64,000 nt of DNA from Kosakonia sacchari SP1 (GTDB lineage: Bacteria > Pseudomonadota > Gammaproteobacteria > Enterobacterales > Enterobacteriaceae), in contig NZ_CP007215.2 of NCBI RefSeq assembly GCF_000300455.3, forward strand, positions 3,720,001 through 3,784,000, written 5' to 3'. Positions 25,208 to 36,060 of the stretch are shown here, piece by piece. Below the pieces are notes generated by a model, which was given only the letters and a program-made list of their open reading frames with translations, was not told where the DNA came from and did not search any database. How positions within the stretch are numbered: the first letter of the stretch is position 1; the number at the start of each line of letters is the position of its first letter. The translations under genes and the position numbers were made by a program.

Positions 25208-26654
25208 ATGGGCGATAAACTTTAACGTTGGCAAAGCCCTGCTCGCGCAGATAGAGCGCCTGCAGACGGCTCATCACGCCGCGTTCGCACCACAAAAGCC
25301 AGGTTTTGTTCTGATCGAGGTCGCCAAACTTGGTACTCAGTTTATAGAACGGCAGCGAAACCACGTCGATCCCTTCCAGCTTCAACGGTTTGTCATCCTG
25401 TTCATCAATAGAACGGATATCCAGGATCACATCGTTCGGGCCAAAACCGGTTACCGTTTCGACTTCGACCACCGTTTCCTGGGTCTGCTGGGCAATTTCG
25501 CGGATATCGATATTGCTCGCTTCAGCAACCACGTTATCGAGAATGGAGAAGTCAAAATGCTCCTCTTCCGCTTCGATCTTCGCCTTCACCGCTTTAACGG
25601 TTGGGCTTTTCGAGATCACTCCGCAATATTCCGGCATGGTACGGGCGAAATCTTCAGTACCGATTTCACGCGCCAGGTCAATGATGTGCTCTTTATCGTA
25701 AGAGATAAGCGGACGCAAAATCAGCGTGTCAGAAACGTTGTCAATCAAACGCAGGTTGGTCAGCGTCTGGCTGGAAACCTGGCCCAGTGCTTCACCAGTC
25801 ACCAGCGCTTGCACGCCGTAGCGTTCAGCCACTTTTGACGCTGCGCGCACCATCATGCGTTTCAACACCACGCCCATCTGGCCGTCATCCACTTTTTCGA
25901 GGATTTCACCAACCACTGGCTCAAAGTTGATCGCCACAAAACGCACGCGGTGGGAGCTACCAAAACGGTTCCACAAATAGTGTGCGACCTGGCGAACACC
26001 AATTTCATGTGCTGCGCCGCCCAAGTTAAAGAAGCAGTAGTGTACGCGGCAACCGCGGCGCATCAACATATAGCTGGAAACGCCAGAGTCGAAACCGCCG
26101 GAGATAAGCGACAGCACATCTTCCTGGGTGCCGATCGGGAAACCGCCGATACCTTCATAGCGACCTTTCACTAACAGCAGGCGATCGTCTTCGATCTCCA
26201 GGTTCACCGTTACATCCGGGTGAGTCAGTTTGACGCGCGCCGATTCGACATGCTGGTTCAGACCACCGCCAACATAACGTTCAACTTCAATCGAGCTAAA
26301 CTCATGCTTACCGCGACGTTTAACGCGTACGCAGAAGGTTTTACCTTCGATCTGCTCGCGGTACTGCACCAGCGCTTTCTCAAAAATATCGTGCAGCGAG
26401 GTGAAAGGAACATCTTCCACTTCGAGAATATGATGGATGCCCGGAATACGGGTCAACGCGTCGCGGATAGCCAGGCGCTGACTTTCATCTTTGGCGCGCA
26501 CTTCAATATGATCCCAGTGGCGGACAACGGCGAGGGTCTCGTCGTATTGCTTCAGAACGTTACGAATGTTCCCGGTCAAAATTTTAATAAAGCGCAAACG
26601 CACAGATTGGCTTTTGATGGTGATTTCCGGGAACAATTTAATGATAAACTTCAT
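25206..26654 (-). CDS. thiI: tRNA 4-thiouridine synthase / thiazole synthesis sulfurtransferase ThiI
   Basis: Adenylates U8 of tRNA and transfers sulfur to make 4-thiouridine. It also delivers sulfur to ThiS for thiamine. It has 482 residues, the E. coli length. An N-terminal ferredoxin-like and THUMP region (to ~165) is followed by the PP-loop [13 protein letters not shown] (~180). Cys344 is in [12 protein letters not shown]-terminal rhodanese domain carries the persulfide Cys456 in [12 protein letters not shown] start at [14 protein letters not shown]. The open frame extends 40 codons upstream without family support. Confidence 0.96.
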   Translation of the reverse strand: MKFIIKLFPEITIKSQSVRLRFIKILTGNIRNVLKQYDETLAVVRHWDHIEVRAKDESQRLAIRDALTRIPGIHHILEVEDVPFTSLHDIFEKALVQYREQIEGKTFCVRVKRRGKHEFSSIEVERYVGGGLNQHVESARVKLTHPDVTVNLEIEDDRLLLVKGRYEGIGGFPIGTQEDVLSLISGGFDSGVSSYMLMRRGCRVHYCFFNLGGAAHEIGVRQVAHYLWNRFGSSHRVRFVAINFEPVVGEILEKVDDGQMGVVLKRMMVRAASKVAERYGVQALVTGEALGQVSSQTLTNLRLIDNVSDTLILRPLISYDKEHIIDLAREIGTEDFARTMPEYCGVISKSPTVKAVKAKIEAEEEHFDFSILDNVVAEASNIDIREIAQQTQETVVEVETVTGFGPNDVILDIRSIDEQDDKPLKLEGIDVVSLPFYKLSTKFGDLDQNKTWLLWCERGVMSRLQALYLREQGFANVKVYRP

Positions 26655-26867
26655 GGCGGCAATGGTTCGTTGGCAAGCCCGGCTGGGCCTGTATAGGAAA
26701 ATAATACAGCAGCCCCATACCCGCGGCTGCATCCAGGCGCAGGAGTATACCACCATCGCAATAAAGCTGCGCACATTGCATTACCATTGCGCGTTATTTG
26801 CTAAGCGCCGTGACTTCGCTACCATAGCTACGTTGAGCCAGAACAATAGAAGAGTCAGACATTCACT

Positions 26868-27110
26868 ATGCCAAAGAAAAACGACGCACCGGCCAGTTTT
26901 GAAACAGCGCTAAGCGAACTGGAACAGATTGTCACTCGTCTTGAAAGCGGCGATCTTCCGCTTGAAGAGGCACTCAATGAATTCGAACGCGGCGTGCAAC
27001 TGGCGCGCCAGGGACAGGTGAAACTCCAGCAAGCGGAACAACGCGTGCAGATCCTGCTCTCTGATTCACAAGAGGCTCCCCTTACGCCTTTTGCTCCGGA
27101 CGCTGAATAA
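26868..27110 (+). CDS. xseB: Exodeoxyribonuclease VII small subunit
   Basis: An 80-residue, mostly helical subunit of ExoVII that stabilises XseA. The family motif [20 protein letters not shown] is at residues ~11-30. It begins [10 protein letters not shown], as in E. coli. The stop codon at 27108-27110 is immediately followed by the ispA ATG, so the two are translationally coupled. First gene of xseB-ispA-dxs-yajO, divergent from thiI across 213 bp that must hold both promoters. Confidence 0.97.
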   Translation: MPKKNDAPASFETALSELEQIVTRLESGDLPLEEALNEFERGVQLARQGQVKLQQAEQRVQILLSDSQEAPLTPFAPDAE

Positions 27111-28010
27111 ATGGATTTCGATCAACAGCTACAGGCCTGTGTCTCTCAGGCCAATGAAGCGCTGCGCCAATTTATCGCACCACTGCCCTTTCAGAACACT
27201 CCTCTGGTTGAGGCCATTTCCTATGGCGCACTATTAGGCGGTAAACGTCTGCGCCCTTTTTTGGTTTATGCCACGGGCACCATGTTCGGCGTTAGCCAGC
27301 AAACGCTGGATGCGCCCGCAGCGGCGGTGGAATGTATTCACGCTTACTCGCTGATCCACGACGATCTGCCCGCCATGGATGATGATGATCTCCGTCGGGG
27401 TTTACCGACATGCCATATTAAGTTTGGTGAAGCCAGCGCCATCCTCGCGGGTGATGCGTTACAAACCTTGGCTTTCTCCATTCTTGCGGATGCGCCAATG
27501 GCAGAAGTCGATGCGCGTGACCGGCTGGCGATGGTTTCGGAACTGGCTCACGCCAGCGGCGTTGCCGGAATGTGCGGCGGCCAGGCGCTGGATTTGGCAG
27601 CAGAAGGCAAGTGTGTTTCGCTGGCTGAACTGGAGCAGATCCACCGCCACAAAACCGGCGCGCTGATTCGCGCAGCGGTGCGAATGGGCGCGCTAAGCGC
27701 AGGTGATAAGGGCCGCGAAGCCCTGCCGTTGCTCGATCGCTATGCCGAATGTGTTGGTCTGGCGTTCCAGGTTCAGGATGACATCCTGGATGTTGTCGGC
27801 GATACTGCAACGCTTGGCAAACGCCAGGGCGCTGACCAGCAACTGGGGAAAAGCACCTATCCTGCACTACTGGGTCTTGAGCAAGCCCGGACAAAAGCCC
27901 GCGACCTGATTGACGACGCCCGGCAAGCTTTAAGCCTGCTTGCGGCACAGTCGCTGGATACGACGGCACTGGAAGCACTGGCGAATTACATAATCCAGCG
28001 TGATAAATAA
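27111..28010 (+). CDS. ispA: (2E,6E)-farnesyl diphosphate synthase
   Basis: Condenses dimethylallyl and isopentenyl diphosphates into geranyl then farnesyl diphosphate. It has 299 residues, the family length. The first Asp-rich motif is HDDLPAMDDDDLRRG (residues ~83-97) and the second QVQDDILDVVGD (~222-233). The basic GGKRLRPF (~43-50) binds the diphosphate. It abuts xseB and lies 24 bp before dxs. It supplies prenyl units for quinones, undecaprenyl phosphate and the haem O made by CyoE. Confidence 0.97.
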   Translation: MDFDQQLQACVSQANEALRQFIAPLPFQNTPLVEAISYGALLGGKRLRPFLVYATGTMFGVSQQTLDAPAAAVECIHAYSLIHDDLPAMDDDDLRRGLPTCHIKFGEASAILAGDALQTLAFSILADAPMAEVDARDRLAMVSELAHASGVAGMCGGQALDLAAEGKCVSLAELEQIHRHKTGALIRAAVRMGALSAGDKGREALPLLDRYAECVGLAFQVQDDILDVVGDTATLGKRQGADQQLGKSTYPALLGLEQARTKARDLIDDARQALSLLAAQSLDTTALEALANYIIQRDK

Positions 28011-28034
28011 CGAAAACACCACGATGAGTCTCTG

Positions 28035-29897
28035 ATGAGTTTTGATATAGCCAAATACCCGACGCTGGCGCTGGTTGATACCACGCAAGAGTTGCGCCTG
28101 CTGCCGAAAGAGAGCCTGCCGAAGCTATGCGACGAACTGCGCCGCTACCTGCTCGACAGCGTGAGCCGCTCCAGCGGGCACTTCGCCTCCGGGCTTGGCA
28201 CGGTTGAATTGACCGTCGCGCTACATTACGTCTACAACACGCCGTTTGATCAGTTGATCTGGGACGTGGGTCACCAGGCGTATCCACATAAAATCCTGAC
28301 CGGACGTCGTGACAAAATCGGCACCATCCGGCAGAAAAACGGGTTGCACCCTTTCCCATGGCGCGGCGAAAGCGAATACGACGTGCTGAGCGTCGGCCAT
28401 TCATCAACGTCCATTAGCGCCGGTATTGGCGTGGCTGTCGCAGCCGCGAAAGAGGGCAAACAGCGTCGCACCGTCTGCGTAATTGGCGATGGCGCGATCA
28501 CCGCTGGCATGGCGTTTGAAGCCATGAACCACGCGGGCGATATCCGTCCGGATATGCTGGTGGTGTTAAACGACAACGAAATGTCGATTTCTGAGAATGT
28601 CGGCGCGCTGAATAATCACCTGGCGCAGTTGCTCTCCGGCAAGCTCTACTCCACGCTGCGCGAAGGCGGCAAAAAAGTGCTTTCCGGCGTACCGCCGATT
28701 AAAGAGCTGATTAAGCGCACCGAAGAGCACATCAAAGGCATGGTGGTACCGGGTACGCTATTTGAAGAGCTGGGCTTTAACTATATCGGCCCGGTCGACG
28801 GTCACGATGTGCTGGGTTTAGTGCAGACGCTACGCAATATGCGCGATCTGAAAGGCCCGCAGTTCCTGCATATCATGACCAAAAAAGGGCGCGGTTATGA
28901 GCCGGCTGAAAAAGATCCGATCACTTTCCACGCCGTACCGAAATTCGATCCTACCAGCGGAACGCTGCCAAAAAGCAGCGGCGGCATGCCGAGCTATTCG
29001 AAGATTTTCGGCGACTGGCTGTGCGAAACCGCCGCCAAAGACAGCAAGCTGATGGCGATCACGCCGGCGATGCGTGAAGGTTCCGGCATGGTTGAGTTTT
29101 CGCGCAAATATCCGGATCAATACTTTGATGTGGCAATAGCCGAACAGCATGCGGTGACATTTGCCGCAGGTCTTGCGATTGGCGGCTATAAGCCGGTGGT
29201 GGCGATTTACTCTACCTTCCTACAACGTGCCTACGATCAGGTTATTCATGATGTGGCGATCCAGAAACTGCCGGTGCTGTTCGCTATCGACCGTGCCGGG
29301 ATCGTTGGTGCAGACGGTCAAACTCACCAGGGCGCGTTTGATATCTCTTATCTGCGCTGCATCCCGGGCATGGTAGTGATGACACCGAGCGACGAGAACG
29401 AATGTCGCCAGATGCTGTTTACCGGCTATCACTACGCAGATGGCCCAAGCGCGGTGCGCTACCCGCGCGGTAATGCCGTTGGTGTGCCGCTGCAACCGCT
29501 GGAAAAAATGCCCATCGGCAAAGGTGTGGTGAAACGCCGTGGCGAAAAAGTGGCGATCCTGAACTTTGGTACGCTGTTGCCGGAGGCGGAGAAAGCCGCC
29601 GAAGCGCTGAACGCCACACTTATCGATATGCGTTTTGCCAAACCGCTGGATGAGGCGCTGATTCTGGAAACCGCCGCGCACCATGAATCGCTGGTAACGC
29701 TGGAAGAAAACGCCATTATCGGTGGCGCAGGCAGCGGCGTGAATGAGGTGCTGATGGCTAACCGCAAACCGGTGCCGGTGCTGAATCTCGGACTGCCGGA
29801 TTTCTTTATCCCGCAAGGCACGCAGGATGAAGCCCGCGCTGAAATAGGCCTGGATACCGCAGGCATTGAATCCCGCATCAGAAACTGGCTTGCCTGA
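28035..29897 (+). CDS. dxs: 1-deoxy-D-xylulose-5-phosphate synthase
   Basis: A thiamine-diphosphate enzyme that joins pyruvate and glyceraldehyde 3-phosphate, the first and flux-setting step of the MEP pathway. It has 620 residues, the E. coli length. The ThDP-binding [18 protein letters not shown] (~153-170) includes the GDG...N motif. The catalytic Glu is in [15 protein letters not shown] (~370). [18 protein letters not shown] (~427-444) follows. Its neighbours ispA and yajO are in the same transcription unit. Confidence 0.98.
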   Translation: MSFDIAKYPTLALVDTTQELRLLPKESLPKLCDELRRYLLDSVSRSSGHFASGLGTVELTVALHYVYNTPFDQLIWDVGHQAYPHKILTGRRDKIGTIRQKNGLHPFPWRGESEYDVLSVGHSSTSISAGIGVAVAAAKEGKQRRTVCVIGDGAITAGMAFEAMNHAGDIRPDMLVVLNDNEMSISENVGALNNHLAQLLSGKLYSTLREGGKKVLSGVPPIKELIKRTEEHIKGMVVPGTLFEELGFNYIGPVDGHDVLGLVQTLRNMRDLKGPQFLHIMTKKGRGYEPAEKDPITFHAVPKFDPTSGTLPKSSGGMPSYSKIFGDWLCETAAKDSKLMAITPAMREGSGMVEFSRKYPDQYFDVAIAEQHAVTFAAGLAIGGYKPVVAIYSTFLQRAYDQVIHDVAIQKLPVLFAIDRAGIVGADGQTHQGAFDISYLRCIPGMVVMTPSDENECRQMLFTGYHYADGPSAVRYPRGNAVGVPLQPLEKMPIGKGVVKRRGEKVAILNFGTLLPEAEKAAEALNATLIDMRFAKPLDEALILETAAHHESLVTLEENAIIGGAGSGVNEVLMANRKPVPVLNLGLPDFFIPQGTQDEARAEIGLDTAGIESRIRNWLA

Positions 29898-29956
29898 CCT
29901 CCCCTTTCCGCTCCTGCTATGCTTAAACATACGTTTTGACAAGCAGGAGTGGAACC

Positions 29957-30931
29957 ATGCAATACAACACATTAGGAAAAACAGACCTGAAGGTTTCCCG
30001 CCTTTGTCTGGGCTGCATGACGTTTGGCGAGCCGGATCGCGGTAAACACGCCTGGACATTGCCTGAAGAGAGCAGCCGCCCCATCATCAAACGCGCCCTG
30101 GAAGGCGGCATCAACTTTTTCGATACCGCAAACAGCTACTCGGACGGCAGCAGTGAAGAGATTGTTGGCCGGGCGCTGCGTGATTTCGCCCGCCGCGAAG
30201 ATGTGGTCGTCGCCACCAAAGTGTATCACCAGGTTGGCGATTTGCCCGAAGGCCTGTCACGCGCGCAAATTCTACGCTCCATTGACGACAGCCTGCGGCG
30301 TCTTGGCATGGAATATGTGGATTTACTGCAAATCCATCGCTGGGATTACACCACGCCTATCGAAGAGACACTGGAAGCGCTGGACGAGGTAGTAAAAGCG
30401 GGTAAGGCGCGCTATATCGGCGCATCGTCAATGCACGCCCGCCAGTTTGCCCAGGCGTTAACGTTGCAGGAGCAAAACGGCTGGGCGCGTTTTGTTACCA
30501 TGCAGGATCACTACAATCTGATCTATCGCGAGGAAGAGCGCGAGATGCTGCCGCTGTGCTACAAAGAGGGCGTGGCGATTATTCCGTGGAGCCCGCTCGC
30601 GCGCGGACGTTTAACGCGTCCGTGGGGGGAAACCACTGCGCGTCTGGTGTCAGATGAATTCGGCAAAACGCTGTACAGCGAAACGGATGACAACGACGCA
30701 CAGATCGCCGAGCGGCTGGCGGGTGTGGCAGAAGAGACTGGCGCATCGCGCGCGCAGGTCGCGCTGGCGTGGCTGCTGAGTAAACCCGGTGTTGCCGCGC
30801 CGATTATTGGTACATCGCGTGAAGAGCAACTGGACGATTTACTGGGCGCGGTGGATTTAACGCTGAAACCGGAGCAGATTGCCGAGCTGGAGACGCCGTA
30901 TCAACCGCATCCGGTGGTTGGCTTTAAGTAA
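29957..30931 (+). CDS. yajO: Aldo/keto reductase YajO
   Basis: A 324-residue aldo-keto reductase, E. coli length. The catalytic tetrad is visible: Asp in FFDTANSYSDG, Tyr in the same segment, Lys in VVVATKVYH, and His in DLLQIHRWDY. The C-terminal NADPH-binding part has GTSREEQLDDL. In E. coli, YajO has been linked to thiamine metabolism and to the dxs step. I treat the exact substrate as open. The start MQYNTLGKTDLK has a strong aggagtgg upstream. An ATG seven codons earlier is open but poorly placed. Confidence 0.94.
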   Translation: MQYNTLGKTDLKVSRLCLGCMTFGEPDRGKHAWTLPEESSRPIIKRALEGGINFFDTANSYSDGSSEEIVGRALRDFARREDVVVATKVYHQVGDLPEGLSRAQILRSIDDSLRRLGMEYVDLLQIHRWDYTTPIEETLEALDEVVKAGKARYIGASSMHARQFAQALTLQEQNGWARFVTMQDHYNLIYREEEREMLPLCYKEGVAIIPWSPLARGRLTRPWGETTARLVSDEFGKTLYSETDDNDAQIAERLAGVAEETGASRAQVALAWLLSKPGVAAPIIGTSREEQLDDLLGAVDLTLKPEQIAELETPYQPHPVVGFK

Positions 30932-30942
30932 ACGCGAAACCG

Positions 30943-30963
30943 CCCTCTCCCGCCGGGAGAGGG
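30943..30963. repeat. GC-rich inverted repeat between yajO and pgpA
   Basis: ccctctccc (30943-30951), loop gcc, gggagaggg (30955-30963). It lies between convergent genes with only A residues after it. Close in sequence to the hairpin at 22990-23012. Confidence 0.65.
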
Positions 30964-30969
30964 AAAGCA

Positions 30970-31485
30970 TCAAATAAGCCCAAGAGGCCAGTGATGACCA
31001 ATCAGATAGAGCAGCCCGGCGGCGATGATCCCGGCGACGATATCATCGACCATGATCCCCATACCGCCGTGCACGTTGCGATCAAACCAACGGATCGGCC
31101 ACGGCTTCCACATATCCAGAATACGGAACAACACAAACCCCACGGCGACCCACTGCCAGTCCGTGGTTGGCAGCGCCATCAGCGTTATCCACATGCCGAT
31201 GAACTCATCCCAGACAATACTGCCGTGATCGTGCACGCCCATGTCTTTTGCCGTCTGGTGGCAGAGGTAAACGCCAAGCGAGATCCCAAGCATCACCAGC
31301 AGCGAGTAGAGCTGCCAGGGCAAAAAGGTCATTGCCCACCAGAAGGGAATCGACGCCAGCGAGCCCATTGTTCCCGGCACGATAGGGCTTAAACCGCTAC
31401 CAAAGCCAGTAGCCAGCAAATGCCAGGGGTTGCGTAAATTAAGGCGGCTTTTCGCCACATCTTTAGTGCGCGGCAAAGTGGTCAT
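30970..31485 (-). CDS. pgpA: Phosphatidylglycerophosphatase A
   Basis: An inner-membrane lipid phosphatase that converts phosphatidylglycerophosphate to phosphatidylglycerol. It has 171 residues (E. coli 172). The N-terminal [19 protein letters not shown] and central [15 protein letters not shown] segments carry the conserved acidic and polar residues of the family. I begin at [14 protein letters not shown]. Five extra upstream codons are open but atypical. The 5' end overlaps the thiL 3' end by 23 bp, so the two are co-translated. Confidence 0.95.
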   Translation of the reverse strand: MTTLPRTKDVAKSRLNLRNPWHLLATGFGSGLSPIVPGTMGSLASIPFWWAMTFLPWQLYSLLVMLGISLGVYLCHQTAKDMGVHDHGSIVWDEFIGMWITLMALPTTDWQWVAVGFVLFRILDMWKPWPIRWFDRNVHGGMGIMVDDIVAGIIAAGLLYLIGHHWPLGLI

Positions 31486-32440
31486 ATCCTTTCCAGTCAA
31501 GCGTCACGGCTTTGCCGTCGCGGGTGAAATGTAGCCCTTCAATATCCGCACTGATCTGCCCGATACAGGTAAAAGGCGCGCCCAACTGACCAATCGCGAC
31601 ATCCAGCGCGCCGCGGTTCAGCTCCGGCACGGTAAAGCACAATTCGTAATCTTCCCCGCCGGCAAGCGCCCAGCGCAGTGCCTGATCCGGCATGACATGG
31701 CGGCGGACGGCGTTGGAAAATGGCAACGCATCCAGATCGATACGCGCGCCGCAGCCGCTGGCTTTCAACACATGCGCCAGGTCAGAAATCAGACCATCGG
31801 AGAGATCAATCGCCGAACTTGCGAGATTACGCAGCGCCTGCCCCTGCAATACGCGCGGTGTTGGGCGCAGGTGGCGCTGGAGCAAATACTGCGCATCAGC
31901 GCTATCGTTAACGGCTAAACGCTGTTGCAAAATCGCCAGCCCGGCAGCACTGTCACCCGGCGTACCGGTGACGTAAATCCAGTCACCTGGCTTCGCGCCT
32001 GAACGTTTCATTGCCCGCCCAACCGGCACATAACCATGAATGCCAATCGTCATCGACAGCGGGCCACGCGTAGTGTCGCCGCCAATCAGTTGCATATCGT
32101 AGTAATTGAGCTGCTCGAACAGGCTGTCGCTAAACGCTTGCAGCCACGCTTCATCCGCTTCGGGCAGCGTCAGGGCCAGCGTTAACCACGCCGGATCGGC
32201 ACCCATCGCCGCCAAATCGCTGAGATTCGATGCCATCGCTTTATACGCCAGATCGGCCGGATCGATATCCGGCAGAAAATGGTTGCCCGCCACCAGCGTA
32301 TCGACGCTTATCGCCAGCGTCTGTTTTTCGGCAACATTGAGTAGTGCGCAGTCGTCGCCGATGCCAGTTTCTACATCGCGACGGGAATTTCGTACGCGGT
32401 CAAAATAACGGGCAATCAGGGAAAATTCGCCGCATGCCAT
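31463..32440 (-). CDS. thiL: Thiamine-monophosphate kinase
   Basis: Phosphorylates thiamine monophosphate to the active diphosphate using ATP. It has 325 residues (E. coli 325). A PurM/AIR-synthase type fold. Metal- and substrate-binding residues are in [10 protein letters not shown] and [11 protein letters not shown], with [12 protein letters not shown] nearby. It follows nusB after a terminator-like hairpin and overlaps pgpA. It supplies the cofactor needed by Dxs. Confidence 0.96.
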   Translation of the reverse strand: MACGEFSLIARYFDRVRNSRRDVETGIGDDCALLNVAEKQTLAISVDTLVAGNHFLPDIDPADLAYKAMASNLSDLAAMGADPAWLTLALTLPEADEAWLQAFSDSLFEQLNYYDMQLIGGDTTRGPLSMTIGIHGYVPVGRAMKRSGAKPGDWIYVTGTPGDSAAGLAILQQRLAVNDSADAQYLLQRHLRPTPRVLQGQALRNLASSAIDLSDGLISDLAHVLKASGCGARIDLDALPFSNAVRRHVMPDQALRWALAGGEDYELCFTVPELNRGALDVAIGQLGAPFTCIGQISADIEGLHFTRDGKAVTLDWKGYDHFAAH

Positions 32441-32456
32441 ACGTTATGCCTCTGTA

Positions 32457-32509
32457 GAAAAAAGAAAAAGCCGGAACCGACGCGCAACGTGCAGCGCCAG
32501 TTTCCGGCT
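32457..32509 (-). terminator. Hairpin with T tract between nusB and thiL
   Basis: On the minus strand, agccggaa (32509-32502) pairs with ttccggct (32476-32469) around a 25-base spacer that can form its own small stem. A T-rich tail (tttttctttttt) follows. Probably partial termination within the nusB-thiL-pgpA unit. Confidence 0.75.
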
Positions 32510-32515
32510 TGCGGA

Positions 32516-32935
32516 TCACTTTTTGTGGGGGCGGATCGCAGGTGCGGCTTTATCCAGCACGCCGTTAACAAACTTGTGGCTGTCTTCAGCGCCGAAGGTT
32601 TTTGCCAGTTCGATAGCCTCGTTGATCGCCACTTTGTACGGCACATCATCACGTTTGGACAGTTCGAACAGCGCGATACGCAATACCGCTTTCTCAACCT
32701 GGCCCAGCTCTTCGAGCAAACGGGACAGGTACGGCTTCATTAAGCCATCGAGATATGCGCTATTAGTCGCCACCCCGGTCAACAGTTCACGGAAGTACAG
32801 GACGTCAACATCTTTAACGTCTTGCTCTGCCAGGAACTGGTACTCAACATCAGAGATGTCGTTCTGGGACAACTGCCAGGAGTAGAGCGCCTGGACGGCA
32901 CACTCACGGGCGCGGCGACGAGCAGCAGGTTTCAC
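32516..32935 (-). CDS. nusB: Transcription antitermination protein NusB
   Basis: A 139-residue all-helical RNA-binding protein. With NusE (S10) it binds boxA of rRNA leaders to support antitermination. It begins [20 protein letters not shown] with the Arg-rich first helix. Length and sequence match E. coli. It sits 19 bp after ribE, the standard ribD-ribE-nusB-thiL-pgpA order. Confidence 0.97.
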   Translation of the reverse strand: MKPAARRRARECAVQALYSWQLSQNDISDVEYQFLAEQDVKDVDVLYFRELLTGVATNSAYLDGLMKPYLSRLLEELGQVEKAVLRIALFELSKRDDVPYKVAINEAIELAKTFGAEDSHKFVNGVLDKAAPAIRPHKK

Positions 32936-32954
32936 GGAATTCCCCTTACAAAAA

Positions 32955-33425
32955 TCAGGCCTTGATGGCTTTCAATACATTAATCATTTCAAGCGCGGTC
33001 AGTGCGGCTTCCGCACCTTTATTACCGGCTTTGGTGCCAGCGCGTTCGATGGCTTGTTCAATACTCTCAGTGGTCAGCACACCGAAAGCTACCGGGATCT
33101 CGCTTTCCTGGGCAACATGCGCCAGACCATTGCTTGCACCGCCGGCAACATATTCGAAGTGCGCGGTGCCGCCGCGGATTACGGTGCCAAGTGCAATCAC
33201 CGCGTCATATTTACCGGTTTTCGCCAACGCACCTGCCGCCAGCGGCAGTTCGTAAGCGCCAGGCACCCACACAACGGTGATGTTGTTATCTTTCACCTGA
33301 CCGATGCGTTTCAGCGCATCAATCGCGCCTTCCAGCAGGCTGTCGTTGATGAAGTTGTTGAAACGCGCAATGGTGATGGCGACGCGAGCGTCCGGAGCAG
33401 CAACGTTGGCTTCAATAATGTTCAT
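32955..33425 (-). CDS. ribE: 6,7-dimethyl-8-ribityllumazine synthase
   Basis: Condenses 5-amino-6-ribitylaminouracil with 3,4-dihydroxy-2-butanone 4-phosphate, the penultimate riboflavin step. It assembles as a 60-subunit capsid in this family. It has 156 residues (E. coli 156). Conserved segments are [16 protein letters not shown] (substrate site), WVPGAYELP and [12 protein letters not shown] with the catalytic His. Called ribE or ribH in different nomenclatures. An 89-bp gap separates it from ribD. Confidence 0.96.
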   Translation of the reverse strand: MNIIEANVAAPDARVAITIARFNNFINDSLLEGAIDALKRIGQVKDNNITVVWVPGAYELPLAAGALAKTGKYDAVIALGTVIRGGTAHFEYVAGGASNGLAHVAQESEIPVAFGVLTTESIEQAIERAGTKAGNKGAEAALTALEMINVLKAIKA

Positions 33426-33514
33426 ACACTTCCTTCACAGGTTCAGTTCGGACCCCGCAGGGGGGCGGATTTTAGCATAATATTTTACGCGCTGCTTCCC
33501 TTTTACAGCAGGCA

Positions 33515-34618
33515 TCACGCATGAGTGAGATGCAGGCAGACATCGGGGCCAACCTGACGTATCTCATTGAATTTAAAGTGTGGTGCCTCCGCAAGGGCGG
33601 ATAACCCCGGCAGCACACACAGACCGCGCGCATCGCTGCCTAACAGTGTAGGTGCCAGATAGACAATCAGCTCATCCACCAGACCGGCCTGCAACAATGC
33701 TCCGGCAAGGTGTGCGCCCGCTTCGACCCACACACTGTTGATCTGCTGTTTGCCGAGCAGCATCATCAGCGTGACCAGATCGGCGTGGCCATTATGTTCC
33801 GGTACGATAATTTCACGCACGTTTTCAGGCCACTGGCGCTCATCGGCGCGCGTACGAGCAAACCAGGTTTCTCCCGGCAGGCCGACTAACTGATGCTGCG
33901 GTGTCACCCGGTTCTGGCTGTCGACAACAATGCGTACCGGTTGACGCAAATTTTCCTGCGGGTAAAGCGCCTGAGTATCGGCATTTAACTCTGCCCAGCG
34001 CACAGTCAGCGCCGGATCGTCCGCCAGCACCGTTTCACTGCTGGTCAGGATCGCGTGGCTCTGCGCGCGTAGCTGCTGTACGTCACGTCGCGCCTGCGGT
34101 GAGGTGATCCACTGGCTTTCGCCGCTGGCCATCGCGGTACGTCCATCAAGCGACGCGCCGAGCTTAAGTTGCACGTAAGGAAACCCGGTGCGCATACGTT
34201 TGAGGAAGCCTTTATTCAACGCTTCGGCTTCACTCATCATTAACCCGTGACTGACTTCAATACCTTCCTGCTGCAAGCGATACAAACCGCGCCCGGCAAC
34301 CTGTGGGTTAGGATCCTGCATTGCGGCAACCACGCGCGCAACGCCAGCATTAATCAGCGCTTCACAGCATGGCGGAGTACGCCCGTGATGGCTGCACGGT
34401 TCGAGCGTGACATATGCTGTTGCACCGCGGGCCCGTTCGCCCGCCATGCGCAACGCATGCACTTCCGCGTGCGGTTCGCCAGCGCGGTAATGAAAACCTT
34501 CGCCGACAATTTCGCCATCGTTGACAATGACGCAGCCGACACGCGGGTTCGGGTGAGTGGTAAAACGCCCGCGCTGCGCCAGTTTCAGCGCTCGCGCCAT
34601 GTACATTTCGTCGTGCAT
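33515..34618 (-). CDS. ribD: Bifunctional riboflavin deaminase/reductase RibD
   Basis: Pyrimidine deaminase plus 5-amino-6-(5-phosphoribosylamino)uracil reductase of riboflavin synthesis. It has 367 residues (E. coli 367). The N-terminal deaminase has zinc ligands HAEVHAL and PCSHHGRTPPC. The C-terminal DHFR-like reductase starts near residue 147 (LKLGASLDGRTA). The start lies 2 bp past the nrdR stop, so the two genes are tightly coupled. Confidence 0.97.
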   Translation of the reverse strand: MHDEMYMARALKLAQRGRFTTHPNPRVGCVIVNDGEIVGEGFHYRAGEPHAEVHALRMAGERARGATAYVTLEPCSHHGRTPPCCEALINAGVARVVAAMQDPNPQVAGRGLYRLQQEGIEVSHGLMMSEAEALNKGFLKRMRTGFPYVQLKLGASLDGRTAMASGESQWITSPQARRDVQQLRAQSHAILTSSETVLADDPALTVRWAELNADTQALYPQENLRQPVRIVVDSQNRVTPQHQLVGLPGETWFARTRADERQWPENVREIIVPEHNGHADLVTLMMLLGKQQINSVWVEAGAHLAGALLQAGLVDELIVYLAPTLLGSDARGLCVLPGLSALAEAPHFKFNEIRQVGPDVCLHLTHA

Positions 34619-34620
34619 GA

Positions 34621-35106
<486 letters not shown>

Positions 35107-35223
35107 TTACCCTGAACTGGCATGACAACAAAGGCAGACCGTTTTTGAGACAATGGATCGATGGCAACGAGGCCGTTGCGATCTACCATTACAGAGAAGA
35201 TCCTATCCAAGGAAACAGACACA

Positions 35224-35766
35224 ATGACAAGACGTTACCTAAGAACCCTGTTACTGGGAAGCCTTTTTGCCCTCAGTGCCTGCGCCCAGCAAAGCGAAGT
35301 TCGCCAGCTTCATCAAAGTGTCAGCACGCTCAATAATGAAATGAGCAAGCTTAATAAAGAGACGGTGAAAATCACCCAGCAGAACACGCTGAATGCCAAA
35401 TCCGGTAGCGGCGTTTACCTACTGCCAGGCGCCAATACGCCCGCCCGCTTGAATAGCCAAATCGGTATGCTGCGTATGTCGTTGCAAAATATCGCGCCGA
35501 ATGCGGCGGGAACCCGGGTCGTGTTGCGAATCCAGGGCGAATCCAACGATCCGTTACCGGCTTTTAGCGGCACCGTTGAATGGGGCCAGATTCAGGGCAC
35601 CACCGAGAACTACCAGGAAGTGAACGTACAAAACCAGCTGATTAACGCACCGGCCAGCACACTGGCGCCGAGCGACGTTGATATTCCGCTGCAACTTAAC
35701 GGCATCACGCCAGAGCAGTTAGGCTTTGTCCGCATTCACGATATCCAGCCCGCCAATTTGCAATAA
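35224..35766 (+). CDS. yajI: DUF3251 lipoprotein YajI
   Basis: A 180-residue predicted lipoprotein. The signal peptide is MTRRYLRTLLLGSLFALSAC, with lipobox LSAC and Cys at residue 20. The next residue, Ala, predicts outer-membrane sorting. A short coiled-coil-like stretch (QLHQSVSTLNNEMSKLNKE) follows the Cys, as in E. coli YajI. Function unknown. The start is set by the signal peptide. A longer open frame begins 21 codons upstream, but its residues are not signal-like. Divergent from nrdR. Confidence 0.9.
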   Translation: MTRRYLRTLLLGSLFALSACAQQSEVRQLHQSVSTLNNEMSKLNKETVKITQQNTLNAKSGSGVYLLPGANTPARLNSQIGMLRMSLQNIAPNAAGTRVVLRIQGESNDPLPAFSGTVEWGQIQGTTENYQEVNVQNQLINAPASTLAPSDVDIPLQLNGITPEQLGFVRIHDIQPANLQ

Positions 35767-35771
35767 CCTCA

Positions 35772-35795
35772 GGGGCGACGCTGTCGCCCTTTCTT
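35772..35795 (+). terminator. Intrinsic terminator of yajI
   Basis: gggcgac (35773-35779), loop gct, gtcgccc (35783-35789), then tttctt. Confidence 0.8.
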
Positions 35796-35934
35796 ACTCT
35801 CTGTCATGTGTTTTCTTCTTTTTTGTCATCTGTTCATCACATTCACCAATTTGCAATATCGATAAATGCCAGTACAATCGCCGTCGTTTATTGCACGCAA
35901 ACGTGAACGCAATCGATTACGCGTGTGTCAATAA

Positions 35935-35976
35935 TGTGAAACAACACATATTTTTGTGAACGCGGATACTTATAAT
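35935..35976 (+). promoter_or_regulatory. Predicted CRP-dependent promoter of tsx
   Basis: A perfect -10 tataat (35971-35976) has no good -35. A CRP-like sequence tgtgaaacaacacata (35935-35950) is centred about 40 bp upstream of the expected transcript start, the class II position. E. coli tsx is known to be activated by cAMP-CRP and repressed by CytR and DeoR. The gap 35767-36057 is AT-rich and otherwise empty. Confidence 0.55.
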
Positions 35977-36060
35977 AGGCGCGCAGAAATATGAAACATT
36001 TAGAAACTCCATGCGTGCTTTCTTTCACTCCCGTCTGGGATCTCAATCAGTGGCGTAATG

